A stretch of 5,735 nucleotides of DNA from contig JABDKS010000924.1 of the NCBI GenBank assembly GCA_013002105.1, positions 1 to 5,735 of the forward strand, in the 5' to 3' direction. This stretch comes from Pirellulaceae bacterium (lineage in GTDB: Bacteria; Planctomycetota; Planctomycetia; Pirellulales; Pirellulaceae). The translations under genes and the position numbers were made by a program. The notes under the pieces are model-generated. The model saw only the letters and a list, made by a program, of their open reading frames with translations. It did no database searches and was not told the DNA's origin. Shown piece after piece: positions 1-5,735 of this stretch. Numbering within the stretch: the stretch's first letter is position 1; every line of letters begins with the position of its first letter.

Positions 1-1
1 T

Positions 2-73
2 TGGCGAGGCTGGGCAGGCGGCGATCGCTACGAAGTCGGTTGCGTTCACACCCGGGCCGCCTGGTCCTACTGA
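2..73 (+). CDS. Possible C-terminal tail of an upstream gene (partial)
   Basis: Reading from base 2, 23 codons are open to a TGA at 71-73. The peptide is rich in Trp, Gly and aromatic residues (it begins WRGWAGGDRYEVG), which looks more like a real protein end than the Arg/Ser-rich translation of frame 1 over the same bases. If real, the upstream gene is co-directional with the propeller gene and ends 63 bp before its start codon. I do not recognise the family, and 23 residues are too few to assign one. The frame beginning at base 3 is also open through this stretch, so the choice of frame is uncertain. Confidence 0.3.
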   Translation, partial: WRGWAGGDRYEVGCVHTRAAWSY

Positions 74-122
74 GGCGCCGGTCGACCACTGGTTCGTACT
101 CGACGTGCCTGTTCACCCGCAC

Positions 123-127
123 AAGGA
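123..127 (+). promoter_or_regulatory. Ribosome-binding site of the propeller gene
   Basis: AAGGA lies 9 bases before the ATG at 137, a good Shine-Dalgarno match at acceptable spacing. It supports 137 as the start, which also puts a twin-arginine signal at the expected distance from the N-terminus. Confidence 0.6.
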
Positions 128-136
128 ATCCCCACC

Positions 137-1225
137 ATGTCTGTTCGCTCGACCGAGATTCCTCGCCGTCGATTTCTGGCCGCTGCCGGTGCAGCATCGC
201 TGGCCGGTCCGTTGGTAATGACCTCCAGCAAGGCGAAAGAATCATCGATCGTTGGACGTGACGAACATACGTACGAAGTAATCCACCAGTATCCCCAGTT
301 GCCCGATCGGTTTACTTGGCAGACGACTCACAACGTTGCCGTGGATAAGGACCAGAATCTCTATGTGATTCACGAAGGAGACGTGAAACAGAAAGATCAT
401 CCGGCGATCTTTGTATTCGATATCGACGGAAAATATGTCCGCTCGTTTGGTAGCCAGTTTCAGGGCGGTGGGCACGGGTTGGAGATTCGCGAAGAATCAG
501 GCGAGGAGTTTGTTTACGTCACCGGTTACAAGAGCATCAAGGCGATTGCCAAGTTGACGCTCGACGGAGAACAAATTTGGATGCAACGTGCGCCGATGCA
601 AAGCGGTGTCTATATCGACGGCGAAGATAAGAATGCTTCTTTCGCGTTCAAACGCGATCGGTTTTTGCCCACCAATTTTGCCTTTTTAACCGACGGTGGT
701 TTTTTGATGGCCGACGGCTATGGTTCTTATCACATTCATCGTTATGACAAGGACGCCAACTGGGTCAGCTCGTTTGGCGGGCCCGGCAAAGATCATGGCA
801 AATTTAATACGCCGCACGGTTTGACGTTGGACCAGCGTGATCCAGAGCATCCGGTTGTGGTGGTTGCTGATCGTGCCAACCATCAGTTGCAGCGATTGAC
901 GATCGATGGCGAGCACATCGAAACGATCAAGGGGTTTGGGCTGCCGGCTAACGTACAGGTGCAAGGTGACCTGATGTTGGTGCCGGAACTGTACGCGCGG
1001 CTATCCATTCTCGATCGCAATAATCAAGTGATCGCGCGGCTCGGTGATGACTCTCAGCGACTGAAGGCCGATTCCAAAAAACAAATCCGTACCGATCCCA
1101 GCGAATGGATCGACGGCAAGTTCATCACGCCCCACGACGCTTGTTTTGATGTCGCCGGGAATATCTACGTTGCCGAATACGTGCCAAATCTCGGTCGCGT
1201 GACCAAGTTGCGGAAAGTTTCGTAG
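137..1225 (+). CDS. Tat-exported NHL/six-bladed beta-propeller protein, PAL-like
   Basis: The 362-residue protein starts with a twin-arginine signal: RRRFL at residues 10-14, then an Ala/Gly/Leu-rich stretch to about residue 27, with possible cleavage after SKA (31-33). Export of a folded, probably metal-bound protein to the periplasm or beyond is inferred. The rest consists of NHL-type blades, for example HNVAVDKDQNLYV at 65-77, PHGLTLD at 226-232 and PHDACFDVAGNIYVAEY at 332-348. By eye it aligns with the peptidyl-alpha-hydroxyglycine lyase (PAL) domain of rat PAM: H113, H227 and H333 match the zinc ligands His585, His690 and His786, Y195 matches Tyr654, and R246 matches Arg706. The equivalent of Met784 appears to be T331. 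No copper monooxygenase (PHM) domain is present. The substrate is unknown, so lyase activity is only a hypothesis; a structural or other hydrolase/lyase role is possible. It converges with pgi, 13 bp apart. Confidence 0.9.
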   Translation: MSVRSTEIPRRRFLAAAGAASLAGPLVMTSSKAKESSIVGRDEHTYEVIHQYPQLPDRFTWQTTHNVAVDKDQNLYVIHEGDVKQKDHPAIFVFDIDGKYVRSFGSQFQGGGHGLEIREESGEEFVYVTGYKSIKAIAKLTLDGEQIWMQRAPMQSGVYIDGEDKNASFAFKRDRFLPTNFAFLTDGGFLMADGYGSYHIHRYDKDANWVSSFGGPGKDHGKFNTPHGLTLDQRDPEHPVVVVADRANHQLQRLTIDGEHIETIKGFGLPANVQVQGDLMLVPELYARLSILDRNNQVIARLGDDSQRLKADSKKQIRTDPSEWIDGKFITPHDACFDVAGNIYVAEYVPNLGRVTKLRKVS

Positions 1226-1234
1226 CGGGCTACG
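1221..1234. terminator. Small palindrome between convergent genes, weak terminator candidate
   Basis: CGTAGC (1221-1226) and GCTACG (1229-1234) are perfect inverted repeats. They overlap the TAG stop of the propeller gene and lie just beyond the TAA of pgi (1239-1241). In RNA this would give a stem of about 5 bp with a tetraloop. It is symmetric and could serve both convergent transcripts, but neither strand has a proper U-run after it, so intrinsic termination is doubtful. Confidence 0.25.
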
Positions 1235-1238
1235 TCTG

Positions 1239-2855
1239 TTAACGCATTTGTCGATAGCGACGAATCAGTTCGTTGGTGGAACTATCGTGCTGTAGGTCCG
1301 ATTGGCCGCTCAGTTCTGGAATGATTTTTTTCGCCAGGACCTTGCCCAATTCCACGCCCCACTGATCGAACGCGTCAACATTCCAAATGACGCTTTGGAC
1401 GAACACGCTGTGTTCGTACAGGGCGACCAGTTTGCCCAGCATCGCCGGCGACATTTGATCGCCAAAAATCGTGTTCGATGGCCGGTTGCCTTGGAACACA
1501 CGGTGCGGCACCAACCAGTCTTCGGTGCCTTCTGCTTTGACTTCGTCGGCCGTTTTTCCAAACGCAAGCGCCTCGCTTTGCGCCAGCACGTTGGCCATCA
1601 AAATGTCTTGGTGGTCGCCGATTGGATTGAGCGACTTGCCGAACGCGATGAAATCGCAAGGAATCAGTCGCGTGCCTTGGTGGATCAATTGATAAAACGA
1701 ATGTTGACCGTTGGTTCCCGGTTCGCCCCAGTAAATCAGTCCGGTGTCATAATCGACTTGGTTCCCATCGACCGTGACGTACTTTCCATTGCTTTCCATC
1801 GTCAATTGTTGCAGGTAGGCAGGAAACCGCTTGAGATACTGTTCGTACGGTAGCACTGCTGTCGTCTCGACACCAAAGAAATTGCTGTACCAGACCGAGA
1901 GCAATGCCATGATGACGGGCAAGTTTTGATCGAGCGAAGTGGTGCGAAAGTGTTCGTCCATTTCGTGAAAACCAGCGAGCATTTCGCGAAACCCGTCTGG
2001 TCCCACGGCCAACATGGTCGACAAACCGATCGCCGAGTCCATCGAATAGCGGCCGCCGACCCAGTCCCAGAATTCGAACATGTTTGCGGTGTCGATGCCG
2101 AAGGCCGAAACGAGTTCCGAGTTGGTAGACAAGGCGACGAAATGTTTGGCGATAGCCGATTCGTCGCCGCCGATTCCGTCGAGCAGCCATTGCCGAGCGG
2201 TATTGGCATTGGTCATCGTCTCGATCGTTGTGAAGGTTTTGGACGCAACGATGAATAGTGTTTCGCTTGGATCCAGGTCCGCGGTGGCTTCGGCAAAGTC
2301 AGTCGCGTCGACGTTGCTGACGAATCGAAATGTCAAATTGCGGTCGCTGAAATGACGCAGCGCTTCGTAGGCCATCACGGGGCCGAGGTCAGATCCGCCA
2401 ATGCCGATGTTGACTACATTGCGAATCGGTTTTCCACTGTGGCCGGTCCACTGTCCGCCGCGCACCCGATCGCAGAAAGCAGCCATTTTGTCCAAGACGG
2501 CGTGGACAGCAGGAACGACGTTTTCACCATCGACCATCACCGACGCATCGCGTGGGGCGCGGAGTGCGGTGTGCAGTACGGCGCGACCTTCGGTCAGGTT
2601 GATTTTTTCGCCCGAAAACATCGCTCCGATTCGCCCCTGCAAATCGACGCTTTGGGCCAGCGCGACCAACAAATCCATTGTCTCGGATGTAATGCGGTTT
2701 TTGGAATAATCCAGGTACAGTCCAACTCCCGAGACAGATAGTTCTTGTCCGCGGTTAGGTTGATTGTCGAACAGTTCGCGAAGATGGACATCTTTGATGC
2801 TCTGGTAATGCTCGCCCAGGGCACTCCACTGAGGGCTGGATGTCAAAGCAGTCAT
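1239..2855 (-). CDS. pgi: Glucose-6-phosphate isomerase
   Basis: This enzyme interconverts glucose 6-phosphate and fructose 6-phosphate in glycolysis and gluconeogenesis, in the cytoplasm. The 538-residue product is close to E. coli Pgi (549) and appears complete. Sugar-phosphate-binding segments are visible: GIGGSDLGP at 151-159 and the SKTFTT loop at 205-210. Both family signatures are present: [14 protein letters not shown] at 264-277 and the segment 488-505 ending DQWGVELGK. The catalytic residues correspond to E354 (MESNGK), H385 (GTNGQH) and K505. I chose the ATG at 2855 because AGGTGA lies just upstream and the length then fits the family. The frame stays open to a TTG at 3080, with an ATG at 3044, but the extra 63-75 residues resemble nothing in Pgi and would cross a strong hairpin. 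No neighbour belongs to sugar metabolism except a broken sulfatase upstream. Confidence 0.97.
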   Translation of the reverse strand: MTALTSSPQWSALGEHYQSIKDVHLRELFDNQPNRGQELSVSGVGLYLDYSKNRITSETMDLLVALAQSVDLQGRIGAMFSGEKINLTEGRAVLHTALRAPRDASVMVDGENVVPAVHAVLDKMAAFCDRVRGGQWTGHSGKPIRNVVNIGIGGSDLGPVMAYEALRHFSDRNLTFRFVSNVDATDFAEATADLDPSETLFIVASKTFTTIETMTNANTARQWLLDGIGGDESAIAKHFVALSTNSELVSAFGIDTANMFEFWDWVGGRYSMDSAIGLSTMLAVGPDGFREMLAGFHEMDEHFRTTSLDQNLPVIMALLSVWYSNFFGVETTAVLPYEQYLKRFPAYLQQLTMESNGKYVTVDGNQVDYDTGLIYWGEPGTNGQHSFYQLIHQGTRLIPCDFIAFGKSLNPIGDHQDILMANVLAQSEALAFGKTADEVKAEGTEDWLVPHRVFQGNRPSNTIFGDQMSPAMLGKLVALYEHSVFVQSVIWNVDAFDQWGVELGKVLAKKIIPELSGQSDLQHDSSTNELIRRYRQMR

Positions 2856-2859
2856 CAAT

Positions 2860-2865
2860 TCACCT
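2860..2865 (-). promoter_or_regulatory. Ribosome-binding site that sets the pgi start
   Basis: On the minus strand AGGTGA (within CCAAGGTGA) stands 4 bases before the ATG at 2855. It is complementary to the usual 16S anti-Shine-Dalgarno end, which favours this start over the longer open frame reaching 3080. Confidence 0.65.
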
Positions 2866-2965
2866 TGGTTTTCGAATGCAGCGGTTTGTCGGAGACAGCG
2901 TTTGAACACGACCGTCTGTTTTGACGCGATTTTCTGCGGCACAGGATAACACTGTTGTCGACGAC

Positions 2966-3002
2966 TCACCACGCCGACGTGCGTCGCACCGTCGCGTGGT
3001 GA
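2966..3002. repeat. Strong 37-nt imperfect palindrome upstream of pgi
   Basis: TCACCACGC (2966-2974) is the exact inverse complement of GCGTGGTGA (2994-3002). The loop continues the pairing: 2976-2978 with 2991-2993, and 2979-2982 with 2986-2989, leaving only single unpaired bases at 2975 and 2990 and a three-base tip (2983-2985). The RNA would be a 16-bp stem with two bulges. It lies 110 bp upstream of the pgi ATG and 74 bp downstream of the sulfatase-remnant stop. No U-run follows on the minus strand, so it is not a classical intrinsic terminator. It could be a leader structure for pgi, a factor-dependent 3' end for the upstream transcript, or an interspersed palindromic element. Confidence 0.6.
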
Positions 3003-3076
3003 TGATTCGCTCGCTTGCGCATCATCAAGGGTGGAGTCGGCCATCGCTGTGCCCAAGTCAAAACTGCTTTGCCGAC

Positions 3077-3433
3077 TCAACGCGGATAGTCCAATCCGTC
3101 TCCGATCGCACGTGTCAGCCCCTGCAATTCCGCGATCACCTCGGAGTGTTGCTGTGCGATGTTTTGCTGTTCGCCACGATCGACGCTCAGATCAAATAAA
3201 TCGATTGCTCCGGTTCGCGATCACTCCTTGGCGTAGCTTGGCACGCTGTGTTTGGCTTTCAGGAAATTCCATTTTCCTTGGCGAACACCGTTCCCCTGAT
3301 AGTAGAACGTTGACCGTGCGCTCGGACCTTTGCCTAACAACAGATCCGTCTGGTTCACCCCGTTAATCAACCGATCGTTGGGGACGGAGAATCCGGCCAG
3401 TGTGGCCAAGGTCAGCAAGAAGTCGACGGTCAT
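3077..3433 (-). pseudogene. C-terminal remnant of a sulfatase, frame-disrupted
   Basis: From 3433 downward the minus strand encodes a typical type-I (formylglycine) sulfatase C-terminal region: MTVDFLLTLATLAG, DRLINGVNQTDLLLG, then FYYQGNGVRQGKW and LKAKHSVPSYAKE. A TGA at 3223-3221 then interrupts it. Family-like sequence resumes as DREPEQ one base out of phase (3222-3205), and then returns to the first frame as [19 protein letters not shown] and onward to YPR and a TGA at 3079-3077. The simplest reading is an extra base near 3223 and a missing base near 3203-3204; a single nonsense change is an alternative. The N-terminal catalytic half, with the C/S-x-P-x-R formylglycine motif and metal ligands, is absent. 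Upstream an in-frame TGA lies at 3475-3473. About 120 residues remain of the usual 450-550. It points the same way as pgi and is presumed non-functional. Confidence 0.8.
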
Positions 3434-3630
3434 GTCCCCCGTGACGCCGCCACGCTCGCGATCCGTTTCAAGTCAAACAATCGTTGCTAATTCACGCGTC
3501 CGCTGGATATCGGTGTGATGGAGTCGATGCGACCGAAACGCTAGGCGGGATTAGCGGGGCAGATTGTCTCGCAGTGCCATGGACCGCCGATATTCCGCCC
3601 AGCACGAACTTTACTGCTATTGCCGGTGTC

Positions 3631-3981
3631 TTATTTGGTGTAACTTCTCGGTTGAAATGAGCCTTCGGAGCCAACACAGCTTCGAAACCACACGGCCTCG
3701 GCGGCCGTGAACCGATCTCTCCAGGTCACTCCTGTCACATCTCTTGTGTCGGGCTCTTGAGGGAAATCAAAAGACGGCTCATCCAGCGACAGGTCTTCCG
3801 AACGTTCTCCGACAGTCGATTTGACTCGGACCGTTTTGCCCGATGGCAGACGACCGGCATCACGCCGGGCGAGAACAAAGTGTGTGATTGAAGCGGCGTC
3901 GCTCTTTGTGTTTTGATGATTTAGATGCGTACGCCCAATCTGTGAAGCGCCCTTGATCGGCGCCACCCGATGCTTTCGCAC
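3631..3981 (-). CDS. Unrecognised coding-like ORF, possibly a gene fragment
   Basis: A minus-strand frame of 116 codons runs from a GTG at 3981 to a TAA at 3631. I do not recognise the product. Its central part (about residues 38-98) has the composition of a real soluble protein, with segments such as GRLPSGKTVRVKSTVGERS, LDEPSFDFPQEPDTRD and GVTWRDRFTAAEAVWF. Codon choice there (GTC, CTG, TCG, GCC) resembles that of pgi and the helicase. The first 35 and last 15 residues look random, and I see no ribosome-binding site. No signal peptide, membrane segment or catalytic motif is visible. It may be a relic of a gene whose ends have decayed, on the same strand as the sulfatase remnant, or simply a chance frame. 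Confidence 0.25.
   Translation of the reverse strand: MRKHRVAPIKGASQIGRTHLNHQNTKSDAASITHFVLARRDAGRLPSGKTVRVKSTVGERSEDLSLDEPSFDFPQEPDTRDVTGVTWRDRFTAAEAVWFRSCVGSEGSFQPRSYTK
3691..3709. repeat. Perfect 7-bp inverted repeat with 5-nt loop
   Basis: CACGGCC (3691-3697) and GGCCGTG (3703-3709) flank TCGGC. It is GC-rich and stable, but no T-run follows on either strand. It falls inside the unrecognised ORF at its Thr-Ala-Ala-Glu-Ala-Val codons, where GCC-rich codons could create it by chance. Confidence 0.3.
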
Positions 3982-4034
3982 ACGTTGTCCGCGTCCTCCG
4001 ACGCGTTCAGCGATTAACTTACGGAATTGATTTG

Positions 4035-5735
4035 ATGTCGGAAATGAACCCCAACCAAACCACTGAGTCTGACGTTGCGCCCGCAGTCGGCGAAATTCAG
4101 TCGGATGTAGCGACGGTGGATGCCATCGCAGTTGATACTCGTGCCGTCGATGCCATCCCGGCTGATACCAGCCGGGGTGACGTTCATCCTAGCGACGAAC
4201 TGGCCACGGATGAATTGGCAACCGAAGAATTGGGAACCGACGTGGGCAAGTCGGCTGCAGTGACTGAGTCAACTGACGCACAGAAATCGGTCCAGCAATC
4301 GCTCAACGCCAGCACGGCTGACAATGCAAACGTCGATGCACCGCTGACGTTCAGCGATCTGCCGCTGAGCGATGCGGTGAAACAAGCCGTCAAAATGTCG
4401 GGCTACGAAACGCCGACGCCCATCCAGGCGGAAATCATTCCACACATGTTGGCCGGTCGTGACCTGTTGGCTCAGTCGCAAACCGGAACGGGTAAGACGG
4501 CTGCGTTTGCGTTGCCAATCTTGTCGCGTGTGAACACCAAACGCCGTGCCCCACAAGTTCTTGTGCTTGCACCGACGCGCGAACTGGCCATCCAAGTTGC
4601 CAATTCGTTTTCGACCTACGCTGCCTGCTTGCCAAAGTTCAACGTGATGGCAATCTACGGTGGCCAGGATTACGAACCGCAACTAAGGCAATTGCGTCGC
4701 GGTGTCCAAGTGGTGGTCGGCACACCCGGTCGTGTCATCGATCACATCAAACGTGGCACGCTGGACCTCAGTAGCATCGAATGTCTGGTGTTGGACGAGG
4801 CTGACGAGATGTTGAACATGGGGTTCTTGGAGGACGTCGAGTTCGTGCTGGAGCAAACGCCTGACAAACGTCAAATTGCACTTTTCTCGGCAACCCTGCC
4901 GGCCCCCATTCGCAAAATCTCAGAGCGTTATTTGGTTGACCCGGCCAAGGTCACGATCAAAAAGAAAACGATGACGGCCGATTCGATTCGTCAGCGAGCG
5001 TTGTTCGTAACGCCGCGAGACAAAGTGGCGGTGCTGAAACGGATTTTGGAAGCCGAGTCGACCGACGGCGTCATTGTGTTCACCAAAACAAAAGATGCGA
5101 CGATCACCGTGGCCGAACAGTTGGTACGCGAAGGCCTTTCGGCGATAGCACTCAACGGCGATATGCCTCAAAAAGTTCGCGAGCTAACGATCGATCAATT
5201 GAAATCGGGCAAGCTGGATATTTTGGTCGCGACCGACGTCGCGGCACGCGGACTGGACGTCACTCGCGTCAGTCATGTTTTCAATTTTGATTTGCCCCAC
5301 GATACCGAATCGTACATTCACCGTGTCGGGCGGACCGGGCGAGCCGGTCGAAAAGGCGAAGCGATCATTTTCCTGACCAATGGACAGCGCAACAAATTGC
5401 GGATGATCGAACGGGTCACCAAACAGCCAATCGAAGTTGTTCAGCCACCGTCGACCGACCAGATCAACGCGTTCCGTGTCGAACGATTCAAGCAACGGAT
5501 CACCGACGTGACCGGTGCAAGAGATTTGACGATGTTCAAGGAACTGATTGCCGAGTACGCCGAAGAGACAGGCAAGCCGATGGAGCAGATCGCTGCCGCG
5601 CTGGCTCACATCAGCCAGCAAGGTCGTCCATTTTTGATGAAAGATTTGCCCCAGCCCAAGCGTCGCGATCGAAATGACCGTGGACAACGTGGCGAACGAA
5701 ATGGGAACGGTCGCTCCGATCGACGTGATCGTGAC
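4035..5735 (+). CDS. DEAD-box RNA helicase, DeaD/CsdA-like (3' end beyond window)
   Basis: ATP-dependent RNA helicase of the cytoplasm; bacterial relatives act in ribosome assembly, cold adaptation and mRNA turnover. The 567 visible residues contain the full core: Q motif (F106 to Q131), Walker A AQSQTGTGKT 146-155, PTRELAIQ 180-187, GG 209-210, TPGR 230-233, DEAD 254-257, SAT 285-287, VIVFTKTK 346-353, ATDVAARGLD 399-408 and HRVGRTGRAGR 429-439. Residues about 452-535 match the helical linker of DeaD/CsdA, followed by an Arg/Asp/Gly-rich basic tail (543-567). A DbpA-type RNA-binding domain would be expected next but lies outside the window. Residues 1-104 are acidic, apparently disordered and partly repetitive, unlike most family members, which begin almost at the Q motif. 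ATG 4035 is the first ATG after the in-frame stop at 3954-3956; the ribosome-binding site is weak (CGGA about 9 bases upstream), and the ATG at 4044 is an alternative. Confidence 0.95.
   Translation, partial: MSEMNPNQTTESDVAPAVGEIQSDVATVDAIAVDTRAVDAIPADTSRGDVHPSDELATDELATEELGTDVGKSAAVTESTDAQKSVQQSLNASTADNANVDAPLTFSDLPLSDAVKQAVKMSGYETPTPIQAEIIPHMLAGRDLLAQSQTGTGKTAAFALPILSRVNTKRRAPQVLVLAPTRELAIQVANSFSTYAACLPKFNVMAIYGGQDYEPQLRQLRRGVQVVVGTPGRVIDHIKRGTLDLSSIECLVLDEADEMLNMGFLEDVEFVLEQTPDKRQIALFSATLPAPIRKISERYLVDPAKVTIKKKTMTADSIRQRALFVTPRDKVAVLKRILEAESTDGVIVFTKTKDATITVAEQLVREGLSAIALNGDMPQKVRELTIDQLKSGKLDILVATDVAARGLDVTRVSHVFNFDLPHDTESYIHRVGRTGRAGRKGEAIIFLTNGQRNKLRMIERVTKQPIEVVQPPSTDQINAFRVERFKQRITDVTGARDLTMFKELIAEYAEETGKPMEQIAAALAHISQQGRPFLMKDLPQPKRRDRNDRGQRGERNGNGRSDRRDRD
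4116..4175 (+). repeat. Tandem 10-codon repeat in the helicase N-terminus
   Basis: Residues 28-37 (VDAIAVDTRA) and 38-47 (VDAIPADTSR) form a degenerate tandem repeat. GGATGCCATC-like DNA recurs at a 30-base spacing (4116 and 4146). This suggests the acidic extension grew by short duplications. Confidence 0.6.
4194..4238 (+). repeat. Three tandem five-codon repeats, (D/E)EL(A/G)T
   Basis: Residues 54-58, 59-63 and 64-68 read DELAT, DELAT and EELGT. This is a 15-base unit repeated three times with synonymous drift, inside the acidic N-terminal extension of the helicase. Confidence 0.65.

Larger units (their letters stand above)
3434..4034. other. 600-bp stretch with no recognised gene
   Basis: Between the sulfatase remnant and the helicase start no protein family is recognisable on either strand. 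The part next to the remnant (about 3434-3630) has short frames with frequent stops and gives no sulfatase motif in the minus-strand frames I read, so the missing half of that gene does not appear to lie here. The part at 3631-3981 has a longer minus-strand frame, listed separately, and a short perfect hairpin at 3691-3709. The helicase promoter should lie in the last 50-100 bases, but I see no convincing -35/-10 pair. Confidence 0.5.

Noticed and set aside
1..261. Open plus-strand frame from a TTG at base 1
   Set aside because: Its product is Arg/Ser-rich, as expected of a shifted reading of GC-rich DNA, and it overlaps the well-supported propeller gene in another frame.
1302..1853. Long plus-strand frame opposite pgi (others at 1926-2258 and 2352-2741)
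   Set aside because: It is antisense to conserved pgi codons, has no recognisable motif, and is explained by the codon bias of pgi.
2921..3366. Overlapping plus-strand frames over the pgi leader and sulfatase relic
   Set aside because: Their translations are Arg/Ser-rich without motifs, whereas the minus strand here shows clear sulfatase sequence.
3434..3700. Possible continuation of the sulfatase towards its N-terminus
   Set aside because: Beyond a few residues before 3433 I found no sulfatase motif in the minus-strand frames I read; in particular there is no C/S-x-P-x-R motif.
3691..3709. Hairpin considered as a terminator or recombination site
   Set aside because: There is no T-run on either side and no integron attC-type or other att-core sequence nearby. 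GCC-rich codons can produce it by chance.
3985..4020. TTGTCC followed by TTAACTT-like bases as a promoter of the helicase
   Set aside because: The spacing and the -10 match are poor, and planctomycete promoters are not defined well enough to call this from sequence alone.
5184..5687. Minus-strand frames opposite the helicase (also 4269-4682 and 4920-5171)
   Set aside because: They mirror the helicase core, whose motifs are unambiguous on the plus strand. Their products have no family features.

Overview
The window looks like chromosomal DNA from a marine planctomycete of the Rhodopirellula/Pirellulaceae type. This is an inference from three things: moderate-to-high GC with CGN- and TCG-rich codon use, a Tat-exported NHL/beta-propeller protein, and a formylglycine-type sulfatase remnant (this group is known for very large sulfatase sets). 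No RNA gene, insertion sequence, CRISPR array or phage gene is visible.

Layout from left to right. Positions 1-136 hold a possible 23-codon tail of an upstream gene and the ribosome-binding site of the first full gene. Positions 137-1225 (+) encode a secreted beta-propeller protein that can be aligned by eye with the amidating-lyase (PAL) domain of peptidylglycine alpha-amidating monooxygenase, including three candidate zinc histidines. It converges, with a 13-bp gap, on glucose-6-phosphate isomerase (pgi, 1239-2855, -), which is complete with all catalytic residues. Upstream of pgi is a 221-bp leader or intergenic stretch containing a strong, nearly perfect 37-nt hairpin (2966-3002). Beyond it lies the C-terminal remnant of a sulfatase (3077-3433, -), broken by frame disruptions and missing its catalytic N-terminal half.

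Positions 3434-4034 contain no recognised gene. They do hold a coding-like minus-strand ORF of unknown identity (3631-3981), probably another relic or an orphan. From 4035 to the window end (+) is a DEAD-box RNA helicase of the DeaD/CsdA type, with an unusual ~104-residue acidic, partly repetitive N-terminal extension. Its 3' end lies outside the window.

The intact genes do not form one pathway: an exported propeller protein, a central glycolytic/gluconeogenic enzyme and a cytoplasmic RNA helicase, in convergent and divergent arrangement. The middle (about 2.86-4.03 kb) is a decay zone between two housekeeping genes. I found no convincing evidence of a new multi-gene system. The most distinctive items are the PAL-like metal site, the pgi-leader hairpin, the decayed sulfatase and the helicase N-terminal extension.
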